Source: UMGS172 sp045648145
GTDB taxonomy: Bacteria > Bacillota > Clostridia > Oscillospirales > Acutalibacteraceae
Length of the DNA stretch: 13,209 nt
Direction: 5' to 3'
NCBI GenBank assembly: GCA_045648145.1
Contig: JAZRNK010000006.1
Span: 1 to 13,209 of the forward strand
Program-made: the position numbers and the translations under genes
Shown here: positions 7,018 to 13,209 of the stretch, one piece after another
Numbering within the stretch: the stretch's first letter is position 1
Layout: the number at the start of each line of letters is the position of its first letter
The notes under the pieces: model-generated
Databases searched by the model: none
Told to the model about the DNA's origin: nothing
Seen by the model: the letters and a program-made list of their open reading frames with translations, nothing else

Positions 7018-7046
7018 TTGAATTATTATTAGATTAATGGTATTAT
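7018..7046 (+). promoter_or_regulatory. Sigma-A promoter upstream of the ClpP-like gene
   Basis: TTGAAT (7018-7023) and TATTAT (7041-7046) are spaced by 17 bp, with TG at 7038-7039 making the -10 extended. Transcription would start near 7053, about 58 nt before the ClpP-like ATG. This likely begins a transcript for the ClpP-like protease, spoIIIE/ftsK and ygiQ genes, whose junctions leave little room for other promoters. Confidence 0.65.
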
Positions 7047-7110
7047 ATATCTGTATTATTATGCGCATTTGAGGAAAACTATCAGCAGTATTTATGAAAG
7101 GATTTTGCTG

Positions 7111-7818
7111 ATGTTTTCTAATAACAGTTTTACTAATAATTCAGACTCTCAAAATGACCAAAATAATAATGCTTCAGAAGTTACCGAGGAGATAAAACAA
7201 ACCGGCTCGGTAACCCCAAACGGTAAACATATCATTCATTGTCTTACGATAATCGGTCAGATAGAAGGGCACGGTGTTCTGCCGTCGGATACTAAAACCA
7301 CCAAGTATGAGCACGTTATTCCTCAGCTTGTTGCCGTCGAGGAAGACCCGAAAATTGAGGGTATGATGATAGTGCTTAATACCGTTGGCGGTGATGTTGA
7401 GGCAGGTCTTGCCTTGGCAGAGCTTATTTCGGGCATGAAAAAGCCAACTGTATCGCTCGTTTTAGGTGGTGGACATTCTATCGGTGTGCCGTTGGCGGTT
7501 TCGGCCAAGTGTTCTTTTATTGTTCCGTCGGCTACTATGACAGTTCATCCCGTAAGAACAAGCGGCCTTGTTTTAGGTGTTCCGCAAACGCTTAATTATT
7601 TTGAGCGTATCCAAAAGCGTATTACCGATTTTGTTGTGAAAAACTCAAATATATCGCCGCAACAGTTTTCTGAATTGATGATGAATACCGACGAGCTTAC
7701 TACCGATATGGGCTCGGTGCTTGATGGTAATATGGCGGTGGATGTCGGTCTTATTGATAAAATCGGCAGTCTGTCCGATGCTATCGGTGAATTGTATAAT
7801 ATGATTGAAAGGGCGTAA
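7111..7818 (+). CDS. tepA: ClpP-family serine protease of the TepA (YmfB) type
   Basis: This is a ClpP-fold peptidase of the TepA/YmfB subfamily, distinct from housekeeping ClpP. In the 235-residue protein the nucleophile is S123 in LGGGHSIGVPLA, the histidine is H146 in MTVHPVRTSG, and D199 (TTDMG) best fits the third triad residue from its 14-residue distance to GLID (213-216). TVGGDVEAGLALAELI (91-106) is the typical substrate-strand region. Residues 2-20 are Asn/Gln/Ser-rich and disordered-looking. I chose ATG 7111, with AAAGGA 8 nt upstream; a TTG at 7069 has no ribosome binding site. In Bacillus tepA is a near neighbour of spoIIIE, as here. TepA has been linked there to protein secretion, but its substrate is poorly known. 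There is no sign that it partners ClpC. Confidence 0.9.
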   Translation: MFSNNSFTNNSDSQNDQNNNASEVTEEIKQTGSVTPNGKHIIHCLTIIGQIEGHGVLPSDTKTTKYEHVIPQLVAVEEDPKIEGMMIVLNTVGGDVEAGLALAELISGMKKPTVSLVLGGGHSIGVPLAVSAKCSFIVPSATMTVHPVRTSGLVLGVPQTLNYFERIQKRITDFVVKNSNISPQQFSELMMNTDELTTDMGSVLDGNMAVDVGLIDKIGSLSDAIGELYNMIERA

Positions 7819-7862
7819 ATCGCCCATACATAAAATTTGCAAAAATATAGGAGAAGTGTAAA

Positions 7863-10304
7863 ATGCCAAAGAAAAAGGTTAAAAATTCCGCAAAGAAAGG
7901 TAAGCAGGAGACAAATGCAGTAGAAAAGTCGGCAGCCAAACGTCACATTGTGTCGGTTTTAATGTTTACTGTATCTGTTCTGTTTTTTCTGGCGGCAATA
8001 ATAGTCGGCAAGGGTGGATTTCTCGCGATACATAATTTCGTTTTAGGCTTGTTTGGCTTTTTCGGTTATATTGTGCCGATTTTATTCATTGCCATTTCGA
8101 TTGGTATCGCTTTAGATCGTCTGAAAGGAAAATTCTTGAAGGTAGTTATTGAACTTTCGGTTTTAATTACTCTTGTTTCCTGCTTTGTACATATCGTTTT
8201 CGTTGCACCTGACGTTGAAACATACGGCAAAGCCTTTGCAACGGCTTGGAGTCTTGGTAATAAATCAACCGGTATTTTAGGCGTGTTGCTTGGCTTCCCG
8301 ATGTATGCTTTGTTTAAAGAGCCGGGTGCTTGGATAGTTTGTGTTCTTTTGATTTTTGCTACCGTTATGATTATGACGGGTACTACCTTAATTGCTCTTT
8401 TCAAAGCTTTAAGCAAGCCCGTTAAAAAGATTGAAGAGGTTGCGGAGCAGGCTTATGAGCATAGAGGCTTTGGCCGCAGAAAAAGTGATGTTGATATTCC
8501 TCTCGATGGGGACGAGCCTGAAATAGTAGAAAAGGCCTCTATTGAGGAGCAACAGCAGTCGGTAGTTACGAAATACCGTGACCTTGATAGTGATGAATTG
8601 GTTGATATAAGCTCCGATTCTAAAAACACTAAACCCAAATATGCAGGTCAGGCAAAAAGTGATGCAGTGGCTAAAACTGCCGCCGCTATTGCTGCTAAAG
8701 CCGATACTGAAGATGAAGAAGAAGTCAGTGATATAATTAATAAGGTCAACTCTGCAGCCGATAATAAAAGCGGCAAAATCGAGTTTGAGGTTCCTGAGGG
8801 CAGTACTATTTCGGTTGAATCTATGCAGAATGAGTATAAATATCCGCCGGTGTCCTTACTGTCAGAGCCGGTTGTTGAAAATGCTAAAAATATCACTGCC
8901 GAGCTTGAGTCAACTGCAACCTTGCTTGTCGATACTTTACGTAGCTTCGGCGTTGAGTCGCGTATTATCAATATCAGTCGCGGTCCCTCCGTAACAAGAT
9001 ACGAGTTACAGCCTGCCGCAGGTGTTAAAATCAGTAAGATTACCAACCTTGCGGATGATATTGCACTTAATCTTGCAACGGCAGGTGTACGTATAGAAGC
9101 ACCTATTCCCAATAAGCCTGCCGTTGGTATTGAGGTGCCTAATAAGAATAACAGTATTGTAAAAATTCGTGAAATCATTGATTCTCAAGCCTTTTCTTCC
9201 GCCAAGAGTAAGTTGGCGGTTGCTATGGGTAAGGATATTTCGGGTGAACAGCGTGTTGCTGATATTGCCAAAATGCCGCACGGACTTATCGCAGGTGCTA
9301 CCGGCTCAGGTAAATCGGTATGTATTAACTCAATTATTATGAGTATTTTGTTCAAGGCTTCTCCCGACGAGGTTAAGCTTTTGCTTATTGACCCTAAGGT
9401 TGTTGAATTAGGTGTATATAACGGCATTCCGCACTTGATTGTTCCCGTCGTTACCGATCCGAGAAAAGCCGCCGGTGCTTTAGGCTGGGCGGTCATGGAA
9501 ATGGAAAAGAGATATAAGCTGTTTGCAGAAAACGACGTCCGTAATCTTAACGGCTATAATGAGCTTGCCGAAAAGCGTGACGACCTTATGAAAATGCCGC
9601 AAATCGTCATCATTATTGACGAGCTTGCAGATTTGATGATGACTTCACCGGGCGAGGTAGAAGATTCTATTTGTCGTATTGCTCAAAAAGCACGTGCGGC
9701 AGGTATGCACTTGATTGTTGCTACTCAGCGTCCGTCGGTTGACGTTGTTACAGGTCTTATCAAAGCAAATATTCCCACCCGTATTGCCTTTGCAGTATCG
9801 TCTATGGTCGATAGCCGTACTATTATTGATATCGGCGGCGCAGAAAAGCTTATGGGTAAGGGAGATATGCTTTTCTTCCCGACAGGCGCTATAAAACCCG
9901 AGCGTATTCAGGGCTGTTTTGTAAGTGATGCAGAAGTTGAAAAGGTTGTGGCTTTCTTGAAGAGCGACCATAAAAATGAGTACGACGAAGATGTTATAAA
10001 CGAAATTGAGCGTCAGGCGGCAAAGGAAAAAGCATCAAAAAGCGGTCTGCCTGAGGATGCTATTGAGGACGACGGTGACCCGATGCTTAATGACGCTATC
10101 GAGTGTGTTGTCGATGCAGGACAGGCTTCCACGTCACTTTTGCAGCGCCGTTTAAGGCTTGGCTATGCAAGAGCTGCAAGAATTATTGACCAGATGGAAG
10201 AACGAGGTATTATTGGACCCTACGAGGGTGCAAAACCGCGTCAGGTGCTTATAACTAAAGAGCAGTTGTTAGAAATGAGGGCAGGCAGTTCGGATGGCCA
10301 GTAA
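7863..10304 (+). CDS. spoIIIE: DNA translocase FtsK/SpoIIIE
   Basis: This membrane-anchored ATPase pumps double-stranded DNA through the closing division or sporulation septum. The 813-residue protein starts with a Lys-rich cytoplasmic tail (1-27) and has four or five hydrophobic segments between about 29 and 181. An acidic, Ala-rich linker (about 185-325) follows, then the alpha/beta motor domain (about 340-700). Walker A is GATGSGKS (478-485) and Walker B is IVIIIDE (581-587). ATQRPSVDVVTGLIKANIPTRIAF (620-643) is a family signature. The C-terminal gamma winged-helix domain (about 741-800) has QASTSLLQRRLRLGYARAARIID, which reads the orienting DNA motifs (KOPS/SRS). The start at 7863 has AGGAGA 10 nt upstream. 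FtsK and SpoIIIE cannot be told apart by sequence alone; the tepA neighbour favours SpoIIIE. Its end overlaps ygiQ by 11 bp. Confidence 0.95.
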   Translation: MPKKKVKNSAKKGKQETNAVEKSAAKRHIVSVLMFTVSVLFFLAAIIVGKGGFLAIHNFVLGLFGFFGYIVPILFIAISIGIALDRLKGKFLKVVIELSVLITLVSCFVHIVFVAPDVETYGKAFATAWSLGNKSTGILGVLLGFPMYALFKEPGAWIVCVLLIFATVMIMTGTTLIALFKALSKPVKKIEEVAEQAYEHRGFGRRKSDVDIPLDGDEPEIVEKASIEEQQQSVVTKYRDLDSDELVDISSDSKNTKPKYAGQAKSDAVAKTAAAIAAKADTEDEEEVSDIINKVNSAADNKSGKIEFEVPEGSTISVESMQNEYKYPPVSLLSEPVVENAKNITAELESTATLLVDTLRSFGVESRIINISRGPSVTRYELQPAAGVKISKITNLADDIALNLATAGVRIEAPIPNKPAVGIEVPNKNNSIVKIREIIDSQAFSSAKSKLAVAMGKDISGEQRVADIAKMPHGLIAGATGSGKSVCINSIIMSILFKASPDEVKLLLIDPKVVELGVYNGIPHLIVPVVTDPRKAAGALGWAVMEMEKRYKLFAENDVRNLNGYNELAEKRDDLMKMPQIVIIIDELADLMMTSPGEVEDSICRIAQKARAAGMHLIVATQRPSVDVVTGLIKANIPTRIAFAVSSMVDSRTIIDIGGAEKLMGKGDMLFFPTGAIKPERIQGCFVSDAEVEKVVAFLKSDHKNEYDEDVINEIERQAAKEKASKSGLPEDAIEDDGDPMLNDAIECVVDAGQASTSLLQRRLRLGYARAARIIDQMEERGIIGPYEGAKPRQVLITKEQLLEMRAGSSDGQ

Positions 10305-12192
10305 CGGTTTTTTACCTATCACTAAATCAGATATGCTATCTCGTGGTTGGAACGAGGTGGATTTTGTCATAGTTACGGGTGACGCTTATGTCGACCATCC
10401 GTCGTTTGGCACTGCCATTATTTCAAGAGTGCTTGAAAGCGAGGGCTTTCGGGTTGGCATAATTGCTCAACCTGATGTATCTGATGAAAACAGTGTGTGC
10501 GTATTTGGTAGACCTAAATATGCATTTATGATAAATTCGGGCAATATTGACTCTATGGTTGCACACTATACTGCCGCTAAAAGACTTCGCAGTGAGGATA
10601 TGTATTCTCCCGGTGGAGTGGCAGGTAAGCGTCCCGATCGAGCAGTTAACGTTTATTGCCAAATGGTCAGAAATATTTACGGAGATATTCCGATTGTAAT
10701 CGGCGGAGTTGAAGCATCACTTCGCCGTTTTGCTCATTATGACTATTGGGACGATACCGTTTTACCGTCTATACTTGTAAGCTCAACTGCCGATTTGTTG
10801 AGCTTTGGTATGGGTGAATTACAGACAAAGGAAATTGCTAACCGATTAAGAAACGGTGAGGCCATTAAAGACCTTACAGATATTGACGGTACTGCCTTTG
10901 TTGCCGATAATGTCTTTGGTATAAATGCCGTTTCAGTGCCTTCTTTTGAAGAGGTGTGTGAGTCTAAAAGGCAGTATGCCATTGCTTGTAGAGTAGAGTA
11001 TGACGAGCAGGATTTTGTGCGCGGTAAAAGGATAGTCCAAAAGCACGGAAGCTGTTACGTTGTGCAGAATAAACCTATGCGTCAGCTTACAACCGAGGAG
11101 TTGGATAAGGTTTATGCTCTACCATACGAGAGATATTATCACCCCGTATATGAAAAAATGGGTGGCATACCTGCAATAAAAGAGGTTGAATTTTCCGTAA
11201 CTCACAACAGAGGATGCTTTGGCGCTTGTAATTTCTGCTCTATTGCTTATCACCAAGGCCGACAGATTGCAGTCAGAAGCCATAATTCTGTACTAAAAGA
11301 GGTTGAACTGCTAACCAAAAGCCCTCATTTTAAGGGATATATTCACGACGTTGGCGGACCCACCGCTAATTTCCGCAGTGTTTCGTGTCAAAAGCAGCTT
11401 GAAAGCGGTCTTTGTAAGGGCAAAAAGTGTTTAGCGCCCAATGTATGTAAAAACATTGAGGTTGACCATACCGATTATCTCGAGCTATTACGAAAAATTA
11501 GAGCCGTAAAGGGCGTTAAAAAGGTTTTTATCCGCTCGGGTATACGTTTTGATTATCTCCTGCAGGACCCGTCAGACGACTTTTTTAAAGAGCTTGTTGA
11601 GCATCACGTCAGCGGTCAATTAAAGGTTGCACCTGAGCATTGCTCTGACTTTGTGCTTGATAAGATGGGTAAACCGCATATTGAGGTTTATAAAAGGTTT
11701 GTCAATAAGTTTTATAAGCTGACCAAACAGATAGGTAAGGAACAGTATTTGGTGCCTTATCTTATGTCAAGCCATCCCGGTTGCCGTTTGACCGATGCTA
11801 TTGATTTGGCATTATTTTTAAAGCAAAACAAAATGCGTCCAGAACAGGTACAGGACTTTTATCCAACGCCCGGTACCATTTCGACCTGTATGTATTATAC
11901 CGAATTGGACCCGTATACTTTAGAACGTGTTTTTGTTCCTAAAACCCCGTCTCAGAAGGCAGAACAAAGAGCACTTTTGCAGTATTTCAAACCGCAAAAT
12001 CGTCAAATTGTTTTAAAGGCCTTAAGGGATGCAGGCAGGACCGAGCTTATCGGTAACGGTCCTGATTGCCTTATAAACGGTAATATTAGTGAAAAATTCT
12101 CAAAAAACGACAATTTTTCGAAAAAAGGAAGCAAAAAAACATTGCAAAAGCGAGCCTTTAAAGCTAAGGGAAGATGGGACGGCAAAAAATAA
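10294..12192 (+). CDS. YgiQ-type radical SAM protein
   Basis: This is a member of the YgiQ family (UPF0313), conserved radical SAM proteins of unknown reaction. The N-terminal half (about 1-290) opens with the family signature FLPITKSDMLSRGWNEVDFV and VTGDAYVDHPSFG. The radical SAM cluster is C308, C312 and C315 in NRGCFGACNFCSI (CX3CX2C). A second Cys group (C365, C374, C379, C385) might hold another metal site. The region around 440-550 (QLKVAPEHCSD, YLMSSHPGC, QDFYPTPGT) is also typical. The C-terminal tail (from about 598) is Lys/Ser-rich and poorly conserved in the family. Length 632 is normal. The start lies inside the end of spoIIIE, in another frame with an 11-bp overlap, and with a GAGGGCAGG-like ribosome binding site upstream, so translation is likely coupled. 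Confidence 0.93.
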   Translation: MASNGFLPITKSDMLSRGWNEVDFVIVTGDAYVDHPSFGTAIISRVLESEGFRVGIIAQPDVSDENSVCVFGRPKYAFMINSGNIDSMVAHYTAAKRLRSEDMYSPGGVAGKRPDRAVNVYCQMVRNIYGDIPIVIGGVEASLRRFAHYDYWDDTVLPSILVSSTADLLSFGMGELQTKEIANRLRNGEAIKDLTDIDGTAFVADNVFGINAVSVPSFEEVCESKRQYAIACRVEYDEQDFVRGKRIVQKHGSCYVVQNKPMRQLTTEELDKVYALPYERYYHPVYEKMGGIPAIKEVEFSVTHNRGCFGACNFCSIAYHQGRQIAVRSHNSVLKEVELLTKSPHFKGYIHDVGGPTANFRSVSCQKQLESGLCKGKKCLAPNVCKNIEVDHTDYLELLRKIRAVKGVKKVFIRSGIRFDYLLQDPSDDFFKELVEHHVSGQLKVAPEHCSDFVLDKMGKPHIEVYKRFVNKFYKLTKQIGKEQYLVPYLMSSHPGCRLTDAIDLALFLKQNKMRPEQVQDFYPTPGTISTCMYYTELDPYTLERVFVPKTPSQKAEQRALLQYFKPQNRQIVLKALRDAGRTELIGNGPDCLINGNISEKFSKNDNFSKKGSKKTLQKRAFKAKGRWDGKK

Positions 12193-12226
12193 GAGCAGAC
12201 AGCTTTAAAGCTTTATCTGCTCTTAT
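12183..12226 (-). terminator. Rho-independent terminator of the DUF378 gene, overlapping the ygiQ stop
   Basis: An 11-bp outer stem (12189-12199 with 12216-12226) encloses a perfect inner palindrome AGCTTTAAAGCT (12201-12212). On the minus strand it is followed by a run of six T residues (12189 down to 12184), as expected for the leftward gene ending at 12266. On the plus strand no T run follows, so it would stop ygiQ transcripts poorly, although the stem may protect their 3' end. The stem includes the ygiQ stop codon. Confidence 0.75.
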
Positions 12227-12265
12227 GTGATGGCGCTACACGTTATTTTACTATAAAAATGTTTT

Positions 12266-12496
12266 TTACTGTGCGCCTTTTGCCATAGGCATATCGGTAT
12301 CGCCTGCTTCGGTGTCACGAAACAGAAGCGAAATACACCAGATTCCTGCCAATGCTATAACTGTATAGATAATACGGCTTATAATAGCGTCAGAGCCACC
12401 GAAAAGCCAAGCAACAATGTCGAATCTGAACAAACCGACGCTGCCCCAGTTAAGCGTTCCGACTATGGCGAGAATAAGACAGATTTTATCAAGCAT
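12266..12496 (-). CDS. DUF378 family two-helix membrane protein
   Basis: The 76-residue protein matches the DUF378 family: an N-terminal membrane helix (about 4-23) carries the signature GTLNWGSVGLFRFDIVAWLFG (13-33), then SRIIYTVIALAGIWCISLLF (40-59) forms a second membrane helix. The C-terminal tail (60-76) is short, polar and not conserved. The family has no known function; it is a small integral membrane protein common in Firmicutes. The ATG at 12496 has AAGGAGT 7 nt upstream. It is transcribed alone, convergent to ygiQ and divergent from the rRNA methyltransferase gene, and ends 40 bp before a terminator. Confidence 0.92.
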   Translation of the reverse strand: MLDKICLILAIVGTLNWGSVGLFRFDIVAWLFGGSDAIISRIIYTVIALAGIWCISLLFRDTEAGDTDMPMAKGAQ

Positions 12497-12520
12497 TTTA
12501 TCAACTCCTTTACATTTCTA

Positions 12521-12549
12521 TTTTTATCTGTTTATTTCTATTTATTCAA
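12521..12549 (-). promoter_or_regulatory. Possible promoter of the DUF378 gene
   Basis: On the minus strand TTGAAT (12544-12549) is followed after 17 bp by TAAAAA (12521-12526), a four-of-six match to TATAAT. It is the best candidate in the 69-bp divergent gap and would start transcription about 20 nt before the gene. It overlaps the ribosome binding site of the divergent methyltransferase gene. No clear plus-strand promoter was seen in the gap. Confidence 0.3.
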
Positions 12550-12565
12550 AGGGATGTGTATCTTT

Positions 12566-13209
12566 ATGAAGAAAAATGATATTGTAAAATTAACCATAAT
12601 TGACACAACCCTTGAAGGTAGTGGAGTCGGCAAGGTTGATGGATTAACTGTATTTGTAAAAGCTGCCGTTAAAGGTGATGTTTTAGAGGCTCATGTTTTA
12701 AAGGTTAATAAAAATTGCGCATTTGCAAAAATTCACAAAATTTTAGAGCCGTCTCACGCAAGAATAGAAGACGATTGTTCTGTGTACCCTAAATGCGGAG
12801 GATGTGTTTTCAGACATATTGATTATAAAGCAGAGCTTGAAATTAAAGAAAATTGTGTAAAAAATAATTTAAAAAGAATTGGCAACTGTGAGCCGATATT
12901 TGAAGAAATCACAGCTTTAGAAAGCTTTGGCTACCGCAACAAATGTCAGTATCCCGTGTCGCTGATAAATGGGGAAGTGTCCATCGGTTTTTACTCAAAC
13001 CACAGTCACAGAGTGGTTAATTGCGATGGCTGTAGTTTACAGCAATCTGAATTTACAAAGGCAGTTAAAATTTTAAAAGAATATATAAAGACTTTTGACG
13101 TTTCGGTTTATGATAGCGAAACGGGTAAAGGCCTTATAAGACATCTGTATTTACGTAAGGCGGTAAATACGGGTGAATTGCTTGTTTGTTTGGTTATTAA
13201 CGGCAAGAA
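12566..13209 (+). CDS. 23S rRNA (uracil-5-)-methyltransferase of the RlmD/RlmCD type, N-terminal part (cut by window edge)
   Basis: The first 214 codons of a TrmA/RumA-family enzyme, which uses S-adenosylmethionine to methylate C5 of uridine in rRNA, are present and run off the window without a stop. Residues 1-60 are a TRAM RNA-binding domain (DTTLEGSGVGKVDG, VKAAVKGDVLEAHVLKV). C71, C77 and C80 (CSVYPKCGGC) with C156 (CDGCSLQ) match the four Cys ligands of the 4Fe-4S cluster of E. coli RlmD in order and spacing. YRNKCQYPV (123-131) and IGFYSNHSHRVVNC (140-153) are further family signatures. The SAM-binding domain and the catalytic Cys lie beyond the window. The ATG has AAAGGGA 11 nt upstream. 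Firmicute members can modify one or two rRNA sites (RlmCD), so the exact target is not certain. Confidence 0.92.
   Translation, partial: MKKNDIVKLTIIDTTLEGSGVGKVDGLTVFVKAAVKGDVLEAHVLKVNKNCAFAKIHKILEPSHARIEDDCSVYPKCGGCVFRHIDYKAELEIKENCVKNNLKRIGNCEPIFEEITALESFGYRNKCQYPVSLINGEVSIGFYSNHSHRVVNCDGCSLQQSEFTKAVKILKEYIKTFDVSVYDSETGKGLIRHLYLRKAVNTGELLVCLVINGK

Noticed and set aside
7069..7110. TTG start extending the ClpP-like protein by 14 residues
   Set aside because: No ribosome binding site precedes it and it lies only about 16 nt from the predicted transcription start; ATG 7111 has AAAGGA at good spacing.
7094..7111. Five-codon leader ORF (MKGFC) ending as TGATG on the ClpP-like start
   Set aside because: It lacks a well-placed ribosome binding site and its codons show no regulatory run of one amino acid, so it is most likely chance.
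7811..7825. Five-bp inverted repeat GGGCG/CGCCC around the stop of the ClpP-like gene as a terminator
   Set aside because: The stem is short and no T run follows; the spoIIIE gene starts 44 bp after the stop and seems to need readthrough.
8648..9178. Long minus-strand ORF opposite spoIIIE
   Set aside because: It is a shadow of the spoIIIE coding frame, with low-complexity Ser/Leu/Ile-rich sequence and no ribosome binding site.

Overview
The window looks like chromosome of a low-to-moderate GC, endospore-lineage Firmicute of class Clostridia, probably an uncultured Oscillospiraceae/Ruminococcaceae-type gut bacterium. The grounds are the A/T-rich codon use, strong AGGAGG-type ribosome binding sites, sigma-A promoters with TTGNNN/TATAAT boxes, the Gram-positive-specific ctsR-mcsA-mcsB-clpC operon with a CtsR box, and a tepA-spoIIIE pair as in Bacillus. 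No rRNA, tRNA, CRISPR array, insertion sequence or phage gene is visible.

Layout. (1) Bases 1-1682, minus strand: a 41-residue Cys/Gly-rich membrane peptide with its own terminator, then a promoter, alanine racemase (alr), and the first 63 codons of a GH2 beta-galactosidase-type enzyme whose ATG overlaps the alr stop. (2) Bases 1853-6399, plus strand: a CtsR-controlled sigma-A promoter and ctsR-mcsA-mcsB-clpC. (3) Bases 6419-6989: a 12-bp hairpin that buries the ribosome binding site of a 179-residue protein of unknown function, distantly reminiscent of a metal-ligand-less Amidase_3 fold. It sits where radA/disA follow clpC in Bacillus. (4) Bases 7018-12192: a second sigma-A promoter, then a TepA-type ClpP-like protease, a FtsK/SpoIIIE DNA translocase and a YgiQ-type radical SAM protein, probably one transcript. 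(5) Bases 12189-13209: a minus-strand DUF378 two-helix membrane protein ending in a terminator that overlaps the end of ygiQ, and a divergent 23S rRNA (uracil-5-)-methyltransferase of the RlmD/RlmCD type that runs off the window.

How the genes work together. Region 2 is the Gram-positive protein quality control module. CtsR represses the operon. McsB phosphorylates arginines on CtsR and damaged proteins. McsA is its zinc-binding activator. ClpC unfolds the tagged proteins for ClpP, whose gene is not in this window; the ClpP-like TepA here belongs to a different subfamily. Region 4 joins chromosome segregation (FtsK/SpoIIIE) with genes that usually neighbour it. Most of the window is conserved housekeeping sequence. 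The least explained parts are the gene at 6450-6989 with its hairpin, the Cys-rich peptide, and the alr/GH2 coupling.
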